22,853 nt of DNA, taken from the NCBI GenBank assembly GCA_946478765.1, contig CAMLDH010000020.1, positions 1 to 22,853 of the forward strand, in the 5' to 3' direction. This document shows, one piece after another, positions 22,236 to 22,853 of the stretch. Numbering within the stretch: position 1 is the first letter of the stretch; each line of letters opens with the position of its first letter. The stretch comes from an uncultured Oxalobacteraceae bacterium (lineage in GTDB: Bacteria > Pseudomonadota > Gammaproteobacteria > Burkholderiales > Burkholderiaceae). Under the pieces are notes generated by a model that was not told the DNA's origin, made no database searches, and saw only the letters and a program-made list of their open reading frames with translations. A program made the translations under genes and the position numbers.

Positions 22236-22853
22236 TTATGCCACCAGGGCCCGGATCGTCGACTTGATTTGCGATACGCGTGCAGCGAGGTCCGGCATGT
22301 TGGCGGTGATGCGCAATTTATCCTGACCGCTCAACCGGATATGCCGGTTCTTCTGGATCAGATCGATGATGCGCATCGCATCGATCGGCGGGTTGGGCTG
22401 GAACTGCAGCAGCGCCGATTCGCCGTGCGCATCGATCTTGATAATGCCGATCGGCTTGGCCGCCACCCGCAGGCGATGCGTTTCGATCAGGGCTTTTGCC
22501 GGATCCGGCATTTTACCGAAACGATCGATCAGCTCTTCCTGCATATCGTCGATCGATTCCGGTGTTGCGCAGTTGGCGAAACGCTTGTACAGCGACAGGC
22601 GTTCATGCACGTCGCCGCAATAATCGTTGGGCAATAGCGCCGGCACGTGTAGATTGATTTCGGTGGTGGTCGATAGCGGCGCTGCGAGATCGGGTTCCTT
22701 GCCGTTCTTCAGCGAGCGCACCGCTTCATTCAACATGTCGGAATAGAGCTGGAAGCCGATTTCGTGCATCTCGCCCGATTGATTGTCGCCCAGCACTTCA
22801 CCGGCGCCACGGATTTCCAGGTCGTGCATCGCGAGGTAGAAGCCGCTGCCGAG
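22236..22853 (-). CDS. mfd: Transcription-repair coupling factor Mfd, C-terminal part (5' end outside window)
   Basis: The frame is open from the right edge (LGSGFYLAMHDLEIRGAGEVLGDNQSG), the end of the translocase module with the RGAGE motif typical of Mfd/RecG. It continues with EIGFQLYSDML and the TRCF C-terminal domain INLHVPALLPNDYCGDVHERLSLYKRF, ELIDRFGKMPDPAKALI and a final VSQIKSTIRALVA. About 205 of the usual 1,150 residues are visible. Mfd removes RNA polymerase stalled at DNA damage and recruits UvrA; this C-terminal domain regulates it and masks the UvrA-binding surface. serB follows 25 bp downstream. Confidence 0.95.
   Translation of the reverse strand, partial: LGSGFYLAMHDLEIRGAGEVLGDNQSGEMHEIGFQLYSDMLNEAVRSLKNGKEPDLAAPLSTTTEINLHVPALLPNDYCGDVHERLSLYKRFANCATPESIDDMQEELIDRFGKMPDPAKALIETHRLRVAAKPIGIIKIDAHGESALLQFQPNPPIDAMRIIDLIQKNRHIRLSGQDKLRITANMPDLAARVSQIKSTIRALVA

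Overview
The window looks like a chromosomal stretch of a betaproteobacterium, most likely Burkholderiales and probably Oxalobacteraceae (Herminiimonas/Janthinobacterium-like). This is inferred from remembered similarity of bamD, rluD, pgeF, phaC, phaR, rimO and mfd and from the bamD/rluD-pgeF/phaC-phaR-rimO gene order; no search was run. About 27 intact genes, two partial genes at the edges and two decayed gene remnants can be supported. I see no rRNA, tRNA, CRISPR array, insertion sequence or prophage.

Layout. 1-3832 (+): a cobalamin operon, cobW (3' part), cobO, cobB and bluB, tightly packed and translationally coupled, followed by a HupE/UreJ-type membrane protein that is a plausible cobalt permease. 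A strong hairpin follows it. 3833-4227 is non-coding and AT-rich toward a small HTH gene (4228). 4661-6272 (-) holds a glutathione S-transferase (GST), a small conserved protein and an exported SNase-fold protein without recognisable catalytic residues. 6461-10188 is a mixed accessory stretch: a DUF1178 protein, a MaoC hydratase, yfcG, a crotonase and another GST. Two gene remnants lie in it, the C-terminus of an acyl-CoA dehydrogenase (about 6903-7008) and the N-terminus of a histidine phosphatase (about 8292-8440). Together they suggest a once larger acyl-CoA catabolic operon that was rearranged and eroded.

10241-12771 holds a methionine aminotransferase (ybdL type), an orphan PIN-domain protein and yaaA, the last two head to head. 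12837-15479 is the conserved block bamD (-) / rluD-pgeF (+). 15523-18298 is a polyhydroxyalkanoate (PHA) locus with a small membrane protein, class I synthase phaC and regulator phaR; a palindrome in the phaR leader is a candidate PhaR operator. 18391-20915 holds rimO and a cystathionine beta-lyase-type gene, joined by a GTGA overlap. 20934-22853 (-) runs mfd (C-terminal part), serB and a small membrane protein.

Most of the window is ordinary housekeeping sequence and I do not see a new defence or mobile system. The most interesting signals are the two remnants, the palindrome before phaR, and the phaR-rimO junction where an intrinsic terminator ends three bases before the rimO start codon.
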